NCBI GenBank assembly: GCA_963931925.1
Contig: OZ007569.1
Coordinates: 41,048,521-41,112,520, forward strand
Direction of reading: 5' to 3'
From: Onchidella celtica
Lineage: Eukaryota > Mollusca > Gastropoda > Systellommatophora > Onchidiidae
Length of the DNA stretch: 64,000 nucleotides
Below are positions 1 to 13,160 of this stretch, one piece after another (position 1 is the stretch's first letter; every line of letters begins with the position of its first letter). The notes beneath the pieces were generated by a model. It was not told the DNA's origin, ran no database searches, and saw nothing but the letters and a program-made list of their open reading frames with translations. The translations under genes and the position numbers were made by a program.

Positions 1-50
1 TCAAGTTATTATGCATATAGCAAGATGGAGCCAAGGTGGTATTCTTTCGC

Positions 51-413
<363 letters not shown>

Positions 414-977
414 TAGGTTTACAGAGGAGAGAGTCCACAGTCTCAGCTAGAAACCATGAGATTGTAACGGGGAAAGAAATGAATGTATGGCTGGACTCAA
501 AGACGAACGGGGCTGATTGATGTGTCTCTAGGGACACAGCATAATTGTATGGGCGACTGGACAGTTATTGGTGTATGTTTCATTGACCTCACCAAGGCTG
601 AGATGTGAACCCTCATGCAATGCTTTGACACTAAGAATTCTGAAAAGGGTGAGCTGGTGGCTTCAAGTGAAGCAACAAAAAAAACAAAACTTGTTCTTTC
701 TTTCTTTCTTTTTTTTTTTTTAAATTTGAAATACTTTTCTCTACATTTGGGGGTGACATTTACAAAAATATAACACGTCAACATAATATTATTATTGTCT
801 ATGGTTATTATAGTTTAAAAAAGAAAAATCTGGAGAAGATAGGAAGACTTGTAACGAATTTGCAAACGATCGTAACTGTATTTGTTTTAGTTACCACAGT
901 TGATTTAGATTTTATTGTTGTTGTCGGTGGTGGGGGTGGTGGTTTTTAGAATAGGCCAAATCTTGCTATATAAAATT
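414..977. other. Unassigned noncoding stretch
   Basis: Nothing recognised apart from a short TTTC-rich and poly-T patch around 690-722. Confidence 0.5.
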
Positions 978-1216
978 GAAGAGCATTTTTCCAAAACTGG
1001 GTGCGTCAAATTTTGCATGAGTTATGGCCTCTTTCAGATAGCCATAAAAAAAAGTTAGTAGACGCGGTGTAAGCGTTCATAGCAAGTTTTAACTGAACAT
1101 TAGACCATTAGTACATGTTGTACGGATATGCGCTTCCTTTTGAATAACTATCTGAAAAGGGTCGTAACTCATGCAAAATTTGACTTTGGCTATCCAGTTT
1201 TGGAAGAATGCTCTTC
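978..1216. repeat. Imperfect inverted repeat (foldback), arms about 65 nt
   Basis: The left arm (978-1041) and right arm (1148-1216) are reverse complements with a few mismatches and a short insertion in the right arm. Both contain the core GCATGAGTTA / TAACTCATGC. The spacer is about 106 bp. No obvious target-site duplication was found. It could be a foldback or MITE-type element, or a duplicated and inverted segment. Confidence 0.7.
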
Positions 1217-1230
1217 TATTAGTGACATTA

Positions 1231-1400
1231 GTATTAATTTATTGTTGTGTTGTTTGGCCGCTTTTTTTGCTCAACGCTGCAGTTTATATAACAGTTTCAA
1301 AAACTGTAATATTAATTTTTATAGGTGTCAGCTGATCTAATCCAATCGCCTTCACATCGAACTATTGTGTTCACTGAAGTTTCAAGCAATCTTTTCGAGA
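1231..1400 (+). repeat. Dispersed repeat A, copy 1
   Basis: About 160 bp that match, in inverted orientation, the segment at 29930-30110. Shared blocks include TTTTTTTGCTC, CAGTTTCAAAAA and a later GTTCACTGAAGTTTCA-like block. The copies are clearly diverged. I do not recognise the family. Confidence 0.6.
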
Positions 1401-2969
1401 TGTTGTTATGACGGTAAATTACAATGAATTTGTCTTCCTCCCTTTGATAAGCCCAGAGCTTGTGAGACTATTGTACTTGGCAGGCCTTCGGTTTGAAAAT
1501 TAATTAGATAGGGGTAGGGTGGATAGATTCCGGAGAGAGGTGAGGACAGGGAGAAAACAACGCCGATCAAAATAAGACTAAGAGATTACGGAAAAGTAGA
1601 AATTCAATTTTTGTCCTTGGCCCCTGAAGTCGCGGGGTTTCTGATAGTTTAACAACAAAGAAACAAAAAAAAAAAGACTGGGAAGCGCACATTTTTGTGA
1701 CGTCAGCGACACAAACCCAATAATTTGAGTCATGGATAGACAGACAATGAGTAAGCAGAGAAATAAGAACAACGAGTGCAAATCTTGTTTTATCCTTTCT
1801 CCTTTCATGCTAGTTAGGACAAGTGCAGTTTTTAGTGAAGCGACGCGCGGATAACGCTCGGATAACGCCACAGTCACAATGAATGATCTGATCAAAGCTG
1901 TCAAGCTTCAACAATGCGAAAACAACACGGGAATTCAATTTGTGAAAGACATAAAGCTGCTTGATCCACCCAGGTCTTTTAACTGACGTCTGTATCATGC
2001 GCTTGATTGCTCATAGAGAAATAGAAATCCACCCTGGTTGACATGATCTCAGTGCGTTTTTTTTTTTTTTTAAATGAATAGGTTGTTTTGGCTTTGCTTT
2101 CCTGAAAAACCTGACAGCTCAATGCACACAAATATCGGACACTTCCGCTTGCTGTCTCTCATGTCCGGTGAAGATGAGCTCAGTTTTGTCCGACCTAGTT
2201 GCCAGATTGTTGGATTCGTTTGTTTATGGTAGACAAAAATAACTAAGATAAGATGCTCCGTCGGCATGGAGGTTTAAGGGAGCTTAGAATTAAACTGCGC
2301 TGAACTGTGGTTTACAGAGAGGGCCGGAATGTGATTTTTTTTTCGGGCGACTTGAGGGGGGGGGGGGGTTGGGGGCGGGGTCTGGACGGTCTTTGGTTGC
2401 CGAATTCGGTGTGACCTTTTTTTAAATGATATTTCTAGGGGTGGGGGGGGGGGGGCAGATGGTTATTAGTTGTTGAGTATTGGTCCGGGGCATTTATAAT
2501 AACTTTTCCGACGAAACCAACGAGACCCCGACCTTCTCCACCATATCACATTTCCGGTTTGTTTGGGGTTTTTTGGACGACGGCACTGGGCGCCCAAGCC
2601 CATTCCACAATTACCTGTTGTTTCTTCTTGGTTGGTTTTTTTTTTTTGGTGATGACAAAATTGAGCGCTTACGGCAGATGCCGTATATATTTCCACTTTA
2701 GAGAACACATTTGTGCTGAGAAGGAGACGCCTCTGTGATAGTAAATCGATGTATTAGAGTAATTTCAGCAACACATTTTCTCTCGATGGCGTGTTTGTTA
2801 CAATGAATACCGTGGAAGTGTTTGGCACATCTTAAGCTCCTTTAACGCTCCGAGCCTAAGAACTGGACGAATGACAATTTATTTGTCCTGGATGGCAGAA
2901 CTACATTTGACACTGCAATTTCAATGTCATTGCAGTCCTTTGCAAAGTCTGTACCTATGTAGAAAATTT
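1401..2969. other. Unassigned noncoding stretch with G tracts
   Basis: No gene recognised. Two G-rich patches are present (about 2353-2385 and 2440-2457), as well as several T homopolymers. The short open frames here have no recognisable domain. Confidence 0.5.
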
Positions 2970-3163
2970 CTTCAAGTTAGATAGGCACATCGTGTTGTGT
3001 GAACTGATGTGAGTTGTGAACTGTTGTGAGTTGTGAACGGCGCCTAACAGGCTGCGTTACAATTTGCTCTGAGATAGAGAGAGAGTGAGCGAGACAGGGA
3101 GAGAGAAAGAAGCAGTGCAGTGTGTTGTGCGCTTCGCCGGCAGCCCCATTCTGCTCTGTGGTT

Positions 3164-3251
3164 GACATGTTGTTTCTGTAAAGCCCATAGAGCATTTTAA
3201 ATGGATATGCGCTATATAAATGCTATACATTATTATTATTTATTATTATTT
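3164..3251 (+). repeat. Retroposon 3' tail (GCGCTATATAAAT plus ATT repeats)
   Basis: The sequence contains an AGAGCATTTT block, then GCGCTATATAAATG, then an (ATT/ATTT)n tail. The same arrangement recurs at 44490-44577. A conserved block followed by a short-repeat tail is typical of the 3' end of a LINE or of a SINE sharing that LINE tail. The 5' part is not recognisable. Confidence 0.55.
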
Positions 3252-3255
3252 ATCG

Positions 3256-3577
3256 AGAGGCCTTGCACTTCTATCCTAGAAGCGGGACGGAAACCACAGT
3301 GGCCTTTCTTTCTACGCTAAAATCGAGAAAAAAACGAGAATAACCCTGCCCTTCTATGCTAAAAAAAGAGAGTAGCCTTGTCCTTTTATGCTGAAATGGA
3401 GACAAAAAAACGGGATTGGCCTTGTCCTTTTATGCCGATAACGAGACAAATACGAGTAACCGTGTCCTTTTACGCTAAAAATGAGACAAAAACAAGAGTG
3501 GCCCTGTATTTCTTTACTGAAAACGAGACAAAACCGGGCGTTGCCTTGCCTTTCCATACTAACCTCGAGACAGAATA
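3256..3577. repeat. Degenerate minisatellite, unit about 47 bp, about 7 copies
   Basis: Units share CCTTGTCCTTTTATGCT followed by an A-rich GAGACAAAAA block. Copies differ by substitutions and small indels. Open frames on both strands follow the repeat and are not supported as genes. Confidence 0.8.
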
Positions 3578-4036
3578 ATATTTCAGTGCCAGATGCAGTA
3601 TATTATTATATCATACTTTGGGCTCTGAGGGTTAGGATGAGAAATGAAAATACGTATTTCTTATTCAGACTCTATGAGTAAACTTACCTCTACGTTTGCC
3701 TGCGTGTGTATTTCTTTGTGCCTAATGTATCCGTTATTAAAGGGCCACCCGTCATTTCTGTATTAATCTGCTTATTATTTGTATAATATACGAGCTGTGC
3801 GCTATTCTCGCCTGTCATGAATTAACAGTCTACAATCTGTTCATGGGGATTTTGTGCCTTCATTGTTTCCATGAATAATTTATTTATTGAATGTGGCAGC
3901 TCTTCCATCTGCAATGTGTAGTGCATATTTCTATGTACAGGACCAGAAGCAGAGGAAATACGGTTGCTATCATTTTTTATTTTTCTTGTATCTAACTTTA
4001 GAGAAGATTGGTCTATTTCAGGACTGATAACCTTTG
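3578..4036. other. Unassigned noncoding stretch
   Basis: AT-rich sequence with no recognised feature. Confidence 0.5.
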
Positions 4037-4302
<266 letters not shown>

Positions 4303-4303
<1 letters not shown>

Positions 4304-5039
4304 CTGTCTATTATAAAAGCACAGGAGATAAAAGCCTTCAAGATAAGGTGGGTTGAGAGGGTTCTCACAATAAGAAAACATGGAGAACTGCAGAAATACA
4401 ACAACATTGCCGTGAGAAACAATGCCCGGGGAAAAGAGGCAAGGAAATGTTGTGCTGAATGATAGAATGTAAAGACATCCAAGGGCCGAACAGAAGAAAA
4501 TGGGCACAAAACTCTCCACTTACGTTGAGAAAATCCCTGTTTCCAGTTCTCAGTTGCTGTTGTGTTTAAACAGATCAAAGCATTTCCACTGTCAGTGTTG
4601 TACAGAGTCTGATCAACTTTTATTAAATCTGTATTCATAATTTGTCTGGCTTTTAATTGAAATACCTTTGATCCTCCAAAGATTTGCTTGTGAAGCGAGA
4701 AAATGTATGTAATCTTCATATTCCTATTCTGAATATTTGAATTAATTTTGACATCAACTACCATTCAAGTTTACAGTTTACGGGGATCTGTGAACCATTA
4801 TTATATTAAGATCTCATGCTGTTTACTTCATTGAAAAGAATTTTCTTTCATAATGATCATTCTGATACGCGAGAATGGCTATACTGCTTGAGTTTTGAGT
4901 TTAGATATTGTATCTGCACTGGGCAGTTTGGGACTCAAAGTAACTTTCCAGAGACCGACCCTAACGTAGAAATAAACTAGTGAGAGAAAAAAAAATACCG
5001 CATTATGTTTGGTATGTCCAAATTCAGTCTTAGTTTGTC
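4303..5039. other. Unassigned noncoding stretch
   Basis: No recognised gene or repeat. Confidence 0.5.
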
Positions 5040-5345
5040 GGTGCACTGATTTCAAGCAGAGAGTATGTATTTATAGAGAGATCTCACTTCCGCCAAATCG
5101 CGAAACTAGATCGCTGCAGTAAACCAAAATTGAAAGACACAGTCTTCACCAAAGATAGTGTGCATATCTGTTTACTGTGGTTTGTTCATATTTTTGGACT
5201 AATTGAAACTATTTAGACCCATTTGTAAGCTTTTCTGCAACGTGGAAATGCACAAACGGGTATTGTTTACCGCAGCGACATACTTTCCGCTCCATGCCAA
5301 TAGTGGTTTCGCGGCTCCTCTCGTGCCTCGCAGTAAAAATCGACT
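5040..5345 (+). repeat. Dispersed repeat B, copy 1
   Basis: Matches 39000-39300 in the same orientation. Shared blocks include an AAACTAG(A/G)TC segment, GGACT(A/G)ATTGAAACT, ATTGTTTACCGC and AGT(G/A)GTTT. Identity is moderate with indels, so the copies are old. The family is not recognised. Confidence 0.6.
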
Positions 5346-5676
5346 AATAGTGAAACCTCTCTATACCTCTCGGTGAAACCTCTCTATTTCAAATCTGCTT
5401 TGACCCACTGCGCAGGGTTTCTCTTTCCGCCAGCTGACACGTGACAGTTTACATGCGCTCAAACTCGTGAGACAAGCCTGTTTCGGTTTCCTCAACGCAT
5501 GAAATCCCGTATCACACAATAATGCAAATCTCACATCGAAATCGAGAAAAAAAAAACGACGGACGAGATGTGCGGAGAACCGATAGCGTGAAGAGAGGGA
5601 AATGACAGAAACTGCGATTTCAATGCCGGTGTGAAATTTCACCCCCTCCCTCCCTCCTCCCCACCTTTGAAGTAGC

Positions 5677-5741
5677 ATGTGTCATGTGTCATGTGTCATG
5701 TGTCATGTGTCATGTGTCATGTGTCATGTGTCATGTGTCAT
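5677..5741. repeat. Heptanucleotide microsatellite (ATGTGTC)n
   Basis: About nine perfect 7-bp units in a row. Confidence 0.95.
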
Positions 5742-6155
5742 GTTGTGCCTCAAACATGCACCAAATCCTCCTAATGCCACCAACCGGAAATGCAATTTCG
5801 TTTGTTTTGTGTTTATTTTTCATTTTTATTGATCGCTGCACAAATCTGACGGCTAAATTCCTTTTCCGATTTGCTTTCTCTATCCCTGGTGCAGCGTGAC
5901 CTTCCCTTGCATACAAAATCTCTTTTCTCAAACAATAAGTGGAATGAAATGTGAGTGGATCTGACGAAATCGGGCTTACGGCGATAGACCTCCAAAAGCG
6001 TGTTTTTTTGTTTTTAAAAATTTTTTTAAAGTTCAGATTTGCTTATTCTATGAACGATTAGCCGTTTTTCTGCATTCATTTACAGTATTCTGCTTGTAAT
6101 CGTCTAAGAAATATTTGAATTTGATTTTTTAAAGAGGTATAAACATTTAACCTAA
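5742..6155. other. Unassigned noncoding stretch
   Basis: No recognised feature. It ends at the A that flanks the Helitron. Confidence 0.5.
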
Positions 6156-6688
6156 CTAGCTGACTTGCCCGGCCCAGCCCGGGATAAATCGATTTATTAG
6201 TTTCAGTTCTGGGTGATTATTATGGACCTGCTTCATTTTGCCCGTTCCTTTAGCTTTATTTTTATCTTTGTTTGTTTGTTTGTTTTTAGATACGTTTTAC
6301 TGCTCTCCCTTTGCGCGTTGACATCCTACGCCTCCCGTCAGCATCCGTCAAATGGCAATGATTTGCCCACGGATTAGTTTGTTTGTTAGTGAACACATCG
6401 CAGGAAGTGATAACGTCATGTGTAGGCGGAAGTGGGCTGTTATTAGAAACATACATCAATATCTTATTGATCGTAAATTTGGGATCAAACGCTCTCGTGA
6501 ATTTAGTCTTTAATTATAACCGCATTTACCGATTAACTCAGAAATAACAAACGGTTTTGTTTGTGTATAGCGATAGGAACAATGTTCGCTATCCCATAAT
6601 TCTTTGTGCCAAATTTCAGGTCGGTGCGTTGTGTAGTTTCCGAATCCATAGGACTATTAGGGGTTTTGTTGTAGCTTTATTATATAGA
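6156..6688 (-). mobile_element. Non-autonomous Helitron, copy 1
   Basis: Read on the minus strand, the element starts TCTATATAATAAAG and ends with a hairpin (CCCGG, 6-nt loop, CCGGG), then CAAGTCAG, then CTAG. It is flanked by A on the 5' side and T on the 3' side. A TC start, a 3' hairpin about 10 nt before CTRR, and insertion between A and T without duplication are the Helitron hallmarks. It is 533 bp with no long open frame, so it depends on a RepHel protein encoded elsewhere. It is collinear over its full length with 14641-15172, in opposite orientation. Confidence 0.85.
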
Positions 6689-7387
6689 TGCCTGAGTTCG
6701 CCAGATACACTCACGTCATAATGAGAGCCGTGAGGAAACGATCAGATTATGACCCTCCATTTTCACCGTCCAAATACCTGTAAAAACATTCGCAACTCGA
6801 TCAATCGTGCCACAGGATAAACATCCCCATGAAATATCTATTTCCGTTTGTTTTGTTTTACCTATTATATTTCTCCTTTCTTTTTATGATTTATTTGATT
6901 ACTATAATTATAGCCTTGCTCAGGAACAGTAACCCCTGAGGACTAAGAGAAATCTAGAACATTCTTATCTCCCATGTGATGAGGGTGAGGTATCGATTTC
7001 GCGCATGCCTGTCTCCTAGTGCCACGCCCACTTTAGAATCACAATAGTAATTCCGGATTACCAGCCCATGTTTGTCATTATTATAGCTAATCAGCGGTTT
7101 CTGGTTGTTTTTGCCATGGTATAATGATGATTCTAACACAGGTGATGTTATTACAGAAACACTCTGGACTGTCCAAGAGAATTTGAGTTTGCTCGGAATC
7201 TTCTCCATTCGAGTGGAGTGTCAGGTGGTTAGTAACAACGTGCATGTTCTCTTGTGTGAACAGAAACGGTTGTCGAAAGCTCTGGGAATATTGCTTTGTT
7301 CAAAGGGTTCTCAAATTTCCATACACATAATTGTAGCCACCCGTGACTGACCATTGGAAGAATCCAAGGAACGCATCCATGAACGGA
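6689..7387. other. Unassigned noncoding stretch
   Basis: No recognised feature. An 81-codon open frame at 7105-7350 has no domain I can name. Confidence 0.5.
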
Positions 7388-7441
7388 GATAGGCTATATC
7401 CATACTGTCGTCCAGATAGGCTATATCCATACTGTCGTCCA
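7388..7441. repeat. Perfect 27-bp tandem duplication
   Basis: Two identical adjacent 27-bp units (7388-7414 and 7415-7441) beginning GATAGGCTATATCC. Identity suggests a recent duplication. Confidence 0.95.
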
Positions 7442-7804
7442 TTGGAAAAACGACGTAACAGACAACATGGGCTTCTTTTTTATTTATCGATATGATCTTG
7501 CCTCACACATAATTCTTTTATGTCAAGGCACATAGACGTATCTGCTACCGAAATAGTAGTTTCTGGTGTGGCAAACCAATGTAAGCGACTGTACATAATC
7601 AGAGACAACGAAGGAGAAAATGGCCATACTGTCAGTTACGTCATTTTTCCTTTTGGCGGCAGCATTATGCCCACACGTACGTCTTGTCGACGGGGGGCAG
7701 TCGCGCGTCTTTAGTTTTCTTGTTCTCGTAGACTCTGCATTGAGACCGACTGTCGCATATTATGTGCGCATCTCCATTCACTGGCCTAAATTTTAGAAAA
7801 TGGG
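7442..7804. other. Unassigned noncoding stretch
   Basis: No recognised feature. Confidence 0.5.
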
Positions 7805-7920
7805 ACGCGACTACGATGCGACTACGACACGACTACGATGCGACTACGACACGACTACGATGCGACTACGACACGTCTACGATGCGACGACGACACGACT
7901 ACGATGCGACTACGACAAGA
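7805..7920. repeat. 22-bp minisatellite
   Basis: About five units of a 22-bp repeat built from two related 11-mers, CGACTACGATG and CGACTACGACA, so the repeat has a higher-order structure. It is CpG-rich compared with its surroundings. Confidence 0.9.
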
Positions 7921-8907
7921 CAATAACACAACAAAGTGGCATGTGTGCACCCGTGTTCAAGTACGCACGATCGGGTGGGGAGATAATGTTGCCTCCAGCG
8001 TTTAAACGCGCATGTAATGGGAAAGAGGAGGGGTTCTGAGGCCGAGCATATGAAAACGTACATATGGGTGGAGTGGAAACGAGGGGGGGGGGGAGTAAAA
8101 TCGCCAAAATAAAGCATACGTAGTTAATGGATTGCCCTTTAGCTTAGTAAGGTGGGAGCCGCCGGGGATGGGGTGGGTGCCAGATGGAAGGTGGGGGATT
8201 GATTATGAAATACGATTAAATGCAGGTCGTACTCTGTTAATGAAATTCTTTACACTTGAATGCGGATTTCGTGCTAGACTCTTTCTGGCAGTGTCTGCTC
8301 ATAAAATTCTCCTGCCATTTCCCACACCAAAACTATAAATCTGATCACGGATTTCAAACTTTCTAAAGCTTTTGTTTTTGTTGGTCATATTATGTCCAAA
8401 CTGGTCGCCCATAAAACATAAGGGGAAGGGTTGTGCAGGGCATTCAGCGTGAAATTAGCTGTCATATTTTGATGTGGAAGACACTGGAGCTGTTGCTCGG
8501 GACAAAGACCAGTAATGAAAGTGTAATTTTTAAAGGCAGCATTCACAATGTCACATAATGTTCAGCATTTTTTGAATATTTCATTGCTATAATTTTTATT
8601 TTTTTAAAAATGATTTAATCATCTTTTCACTTTAGAATTAATTTAGATTCGAACTCAGAATTTCCGTTGACACCACCTAAGCAAAGAAAGTTCTGAATCA
8701 CGAGAACTTTTGGCTGCGTGAAATTAACCAATGTCTTTCTGTTGTGTCGTTACTTTTGATGTTGCTGTTGCTTTGCATGTGTTGGGGGAAAAGGGGGGGG
8801 GGGGGAGTTACATGTGTATACTGAATGAGTGTTAGAACCATAACAACGGCGTGATATTATAAAAACCACAGCAAAACTGTGGGGGTCGCAACAAGGCTTT
8901 AGGCAAC
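7921..8907. other. Unassigned noncoding stretch with G tracts
   Basis: No gene recognised. G homopolymers lie near 8083-8094 and 8790-8805. Confidence 0.5.
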
Positions 8908-9091
8908 GTCAAAATTGGGCAAAAAGAAAAAAGTTGTATGTAGCAAAGCCTCGTGTAAGAAATAATAACCAAACGATACAATGCAAACTAAATTACTGTC
9001 TTCTCTTTTAGTTTGCATTGTATCGTTTGGGTATTATTTCTTACGCGAGGCTTTGCTACATACAACTTTTTTCTTTTTGCCCAATTTTAAC
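8908..9091. repeat. Near-perfect long hairpin, 85-nt arms, 14-nt loop
   Basis: The left arm (8908-8992) and right arm (9007-9091) are reverse complements with about three mismatches over 85 nt. The loop at 8993-9006 is 14 nt. Single-stranded copies would form a continuous duplex much longer than a usual animal pre-miRNA stem. It may be a hairpin-RNA (siRNA-producing) locus, a palindromic MITE or a recent inverted duplication. No TIR or target-site duplication is clear, and no small-RNA data are available. Confidence 0.9.
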
Positions 9092-10771
9092 AATGGCGTG
9101 CGTAGCCCTCTCCTCTCTTATGAATTTCCCGGTATGGCTAAACTTTGTAAAAAAAAAACAAAAAAACTCAAATCTCCATTTGTCAGAAAATTGACCTTTT
9201 GAGGTGTACCAGTATGTGGCCGGTTTCCGAAATTAAGATACTGTAGCTATGTCTCTGTAAAAGAAAAAAAAAGGCTATGTAGCTAATTCTAACCTTAACC
9301 TTAACTCGAAAACGTTCCCCAAGACTTCACTGTGCATACAAAGGCCAATCTGGCAGCTTGACGTAAACAGTCACTGCAATACTGTTATTGCTGACATAGG
9401 GAGGTATACTAAGTTCGGAACCTCACAGTCAGATGCTGCCAACAAAATGTACACCCCAAGGAATAATGACAGAAGCTGACTGTGTCTGATCTGGCTTGCT
9501 ATGGTAGGGTCTTCCCGGATTTACTAAGAAAATTTTTTTTAAAAAGGAGATTATGGTGTGCACTTCTTGTCTCCCAGCATCTGACTGTGTCTGACCGGGC
9601 TTAATATGATACACCCCCCCCCCCGCACACACACACACAGTGTATACAAATGAAATTCCACTACTTGTCAGTTAATCGTGTTTTCTTTCTGCTTCTTACC
9701 CAGGTAGCACAGCTGTCCGCTGACCAGATTGAAGGTGAGTAACAGCGGTTTTCAAATTGGCCTGAGACCATACCCTCATAGTGTGAGAAAGATGTCCCAC
9801 TTTTCAGAACGCGATAAGGCCAGGGGCAGTGACACAGTGGTCGTAAAAACGCGCGAGCCAACGTCGCACAAATGAGCTCAACAAGTAAAGAAGTTGCTCC
9901 CGAGCAAACCTGACAAGCTCCGTTGATTTCAGTGGTCGAATTCGTTTGCGGGTCATCAACTCGAGCGTTTGTACGACCAGTGTGCGTCAGCTCTAAAGCA
10001 GGGTGCCTCGTCTTGCATCAGCCTCTCACGTTTACACTATCTTAGATGAAAAGGGAAATAGAAAGGGGGAGGCGATGCTGAAATCATGTCCGCTAATTAC
10101 TGTGTCAAGGGCAGATGATGTCTTCAGCAGAGCCCAGACTCCCCAAAATGTCAGGTAGCTAATGGGTTAAGGAACTTTTTCGATAGAGATTCGTCTGACC
10201 TACTTACACTCTGGCCACGTGTTTCTGGTGTTGTAGTGGCATTTATATGTGACTACTGTAACCATTTCGAGTTGTAAATTTTTAATGAATGTCCGAATCG
10301 GTTGAGCTGTCCTTCTCGAGAGTAGACAGTTTAATTCTGTTGTCCCAAAGTAGGTCCCAATCCTAGAATCTTTGAGCTACTTTGAGTTCTCTAAAAAGTA
10401 AGAGTAAATTTACGTCCGTGTGGTAATACCTTTTAGTTCGCTAAAATTAATGATACATTTATTCCCGAATCTTAAGAGGGACAAGCTCAAACAAGAAACA
10501 AAGCAAGAAGGGGGGAGGGGGTATGGTGGAGGTGGTATATCTATAACATCGCTTGAAATTTGAATTCTACTTTTTTGTTTACCCTTTTCTAAATTTTTTC
10601 TTCAAGTTTGACTTAATTGAAAAGCTGCTTTAATATGTACGATTTCATTTGTGAAGTCATGCTGTTGCATTTTTAAAAAAAGTTTTATTGAAAAATTTTA
10701 CACGTAACTGGTGCATGATAATAGTATCTAGGCGGCGTATTAACATTAGTTTCTTAACCAAGTAGAAATCG
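9092..10771. other. Unassigned noncoding stretch
   Basis: No recognised gene. It contains a C tract with a CA run at about 9615-9640 and two copies of a CTGACTGTGTCTGA motif (about 9477 and 9581). Confidence 0.5.
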
Positions 10772-11035
10772 CGACGTTAGTTCTTGTTTTTTCCAACTCG
10801 ACTGTTTACACAACTGAGAAAATTCGACGTTACCGTTTGGGGCGTTAGTATTATGATAAGGAGTGAGAATAAATCGGAACTGTGAAACAGCTTGATTGAT
10901 GCCACTACACATTTTAAGCAAGCGTCAACGGGTGGATTTGCTATATGTTTTTTACTTGCTAAAAGATCTCCAGTTTTGTTTTGTTTTCTTCAGAAAATGG
11001 AGGTAGAACAAATGTTAAAATAGAACCGAGGCTGC
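10772..11035 (+). mobile_element. MITE-like repeat D, copy 1
   Basis: Matches the reverse complement of 25103-25347. Shared blocks include GAGAAAATTCGACGTTA, GGCGTTAGTATTATGATAAG, CGGAACTGTGA and AAGATCTCCAGTTT. In the 25-kb copy the ends form inverted repeats (CAGCCTCAGTTCTTGTTT-like). Here the left end carries TTAGTTCTTGTTTT and the right end GAACCGAGGCTGCG, so the ends are partly kept. It is non-autonomous, with no coding capacity. Confidence 0.65.
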
Positions 11036-11719
11036 GAAATAATGTATCCAGTGATTATTTTCCTACATTATATGCAGTCAGTATTGATGTCCTGTACATG
11101 GACGAAACAGAGTAGTTCTCGTAGAGCTCCGTGGTCGTAAAGGCTGACAAATTACTTTTGAAACTTAACACATTTCTGTCTAAAACGATAATTTTAACAA
11201 ATTAATTAATGTGTGATAGTGACAAATCAACTAGATCTAATGTTACTTTATTAGTGACAAATCAACTGATGTTATTTGTGCTTGGCTCTTTCAGCCTTTC
11301 CACCCATCCTTCACTGGTCAAAATTTAAAAAAATAAATTTTTAATTGATTCCGATACGCAATTTCTAGGTATGTTTGGTTTCAGTTGTGCTACGCCCCAG
11401 CAGCTGTACTCTGTTACACTTTGAAGACCCACGCCATTAAAGCCACTTTCTGTAGATCTGGGAGATTATCGTGAGAGTTGACTAAACGATCGATTGAATT
11501 CTTCTAGCGCGTTAACGTCCGCACTTTTAGTGCGGTCTGTGAGCGACCTATAGAGAGTCTACATTGTGTCTGAGCGCGTCCTTGGCCTATTGAAGAAAAT
11601 TAATAAGCAAAAGGCTTGAGAGAGAAAAGGTCGAGGGATATGTGTGGTGGGGACATTGAGTTTAAATACTAACTTCGTATGCATGCCCAAATATATACAT
11701 AATTATTTTTTAAATTCCT

Positions 11720-11720
<1 letters not shown>
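11036..11720. other. Unassigned noncoding stretch
   Basis: No gene recognised. A short direct duplication (GTGACAAATCAACT) lies at about 11218-11265. Confidence 0.5.
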
Positions 11721-12071
<351 letters not shown>

Positions 12072-12835
12072 TGTCACGAGTGGAGTGAGCGGAATTCAGA
12101 GATTACGGGGGCATGGAAGTGGGGGAATGACTCACGGGATAGTGAGGCTGCTCACCTATATTGACTTCTGTTAGTTAACGTTAAAGCGTGCATGTTGTGA
12201 GTTGGGGGGTCTGAATGAGGCGAGAGCGCTGTATTACTATCACTGCACACTAAGACGTCCAAGGAAGCGGACGCAGGAGAAAGCCCCAGAGGGCGAACAT
12301 AAGGAGAGCAGTCGGAAGACTTGGGAGTAGTGTTTTTTCCAGTGATGACTGGTAGGTGGAACGATGATTAATAATTATGATTGATGTATTATATTCGTCT
12401 ATTACCATGATGTAAATAAGTATATGTGAGGAATGTGGAAGTCCTTGATACTGTATATAGCAATGTGCGCCATGAGCGATAGATGTAAGTTAAGTTCATG
12501 GATTTGTAGCGAGAGTGAGTATTGTGTACTACAGTGGAGGTGTGTTACCGTAAGATGTTTGGTGAGTGAAATGTGAACTATTGTGTGTACGCTTCATGAG
12601 TTGTAATGAGGGGTGAAGTGAATAGAAGTGGTATGGTATTGTACCAATGTAATGTTATTCTTGTAGGTGCCGAGGTCGGCCCGAAGAGCGCCACCTACGG
12701 TGAGCCCAGGGGATAGGCCAGCATAGGGCCGGAGGCCACACATAGGCCAGAAGTGAAGCTGTCGGTGCAGGACAGTAGAGGCACATGAGTCGTGGCAGTC
12801 TGGCCAACGACAGGGACGTATATATGATTGTGAAT

Positions 12836-12960
12836 GTGCTATTGAAATGCTAATGTGCTATTGCCATGTTGATGTGCTATTGAAATGCTAATGTGCTATT
12901 GCCATGTTGATGTGCTATTGGAATGCTAATGTGTTATGGCAATAGGAAGGGGCTATTGAG
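12836..12960 (+). repeat. Tandem repeat inside the LTR
   Basis: Alternating GTGCTATTGAAATGCTAAT and GTGCTATTGCCATGTTGAT units, about 2.5 double units. Shorter, diverged versions occur at the matching place in the other two LTRs. Confidence 0.85.
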
Positions 12961-13154
12961 AGACTGCGGTGCCATTGAAATATTAATGTGCTATTAAGAC
13001 ATGGAGAGGAGAAGCTGAGACCGAAGTGTCTTTAGAAAGTAACTACCGGGTTGTGGACCCGAGGAAGTGTGCGTAAGGGAGAAGGCCGTTGTACGGCAGT
13101 TGAATTGAATAATATAATGTCTGTAATTGCGCTATTATCTTTATGTTTATGTAT

Positions 13155-13160
13155 AATAAA
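13155..13160 (+). promoter_or_regulatory. LTR polyadenylation signal AATAAA
   Basis: AATAAA about 104 bp before the LTR end, conserved in position in all three LTR copies. Confidence 0.6.

Noticed and set aside
9280..9306. Telomere-like TAACCTTAACCTTAAC
   Set aside because: Only two or three imperfect units, not an array, and the repeat is not TTAGGG.
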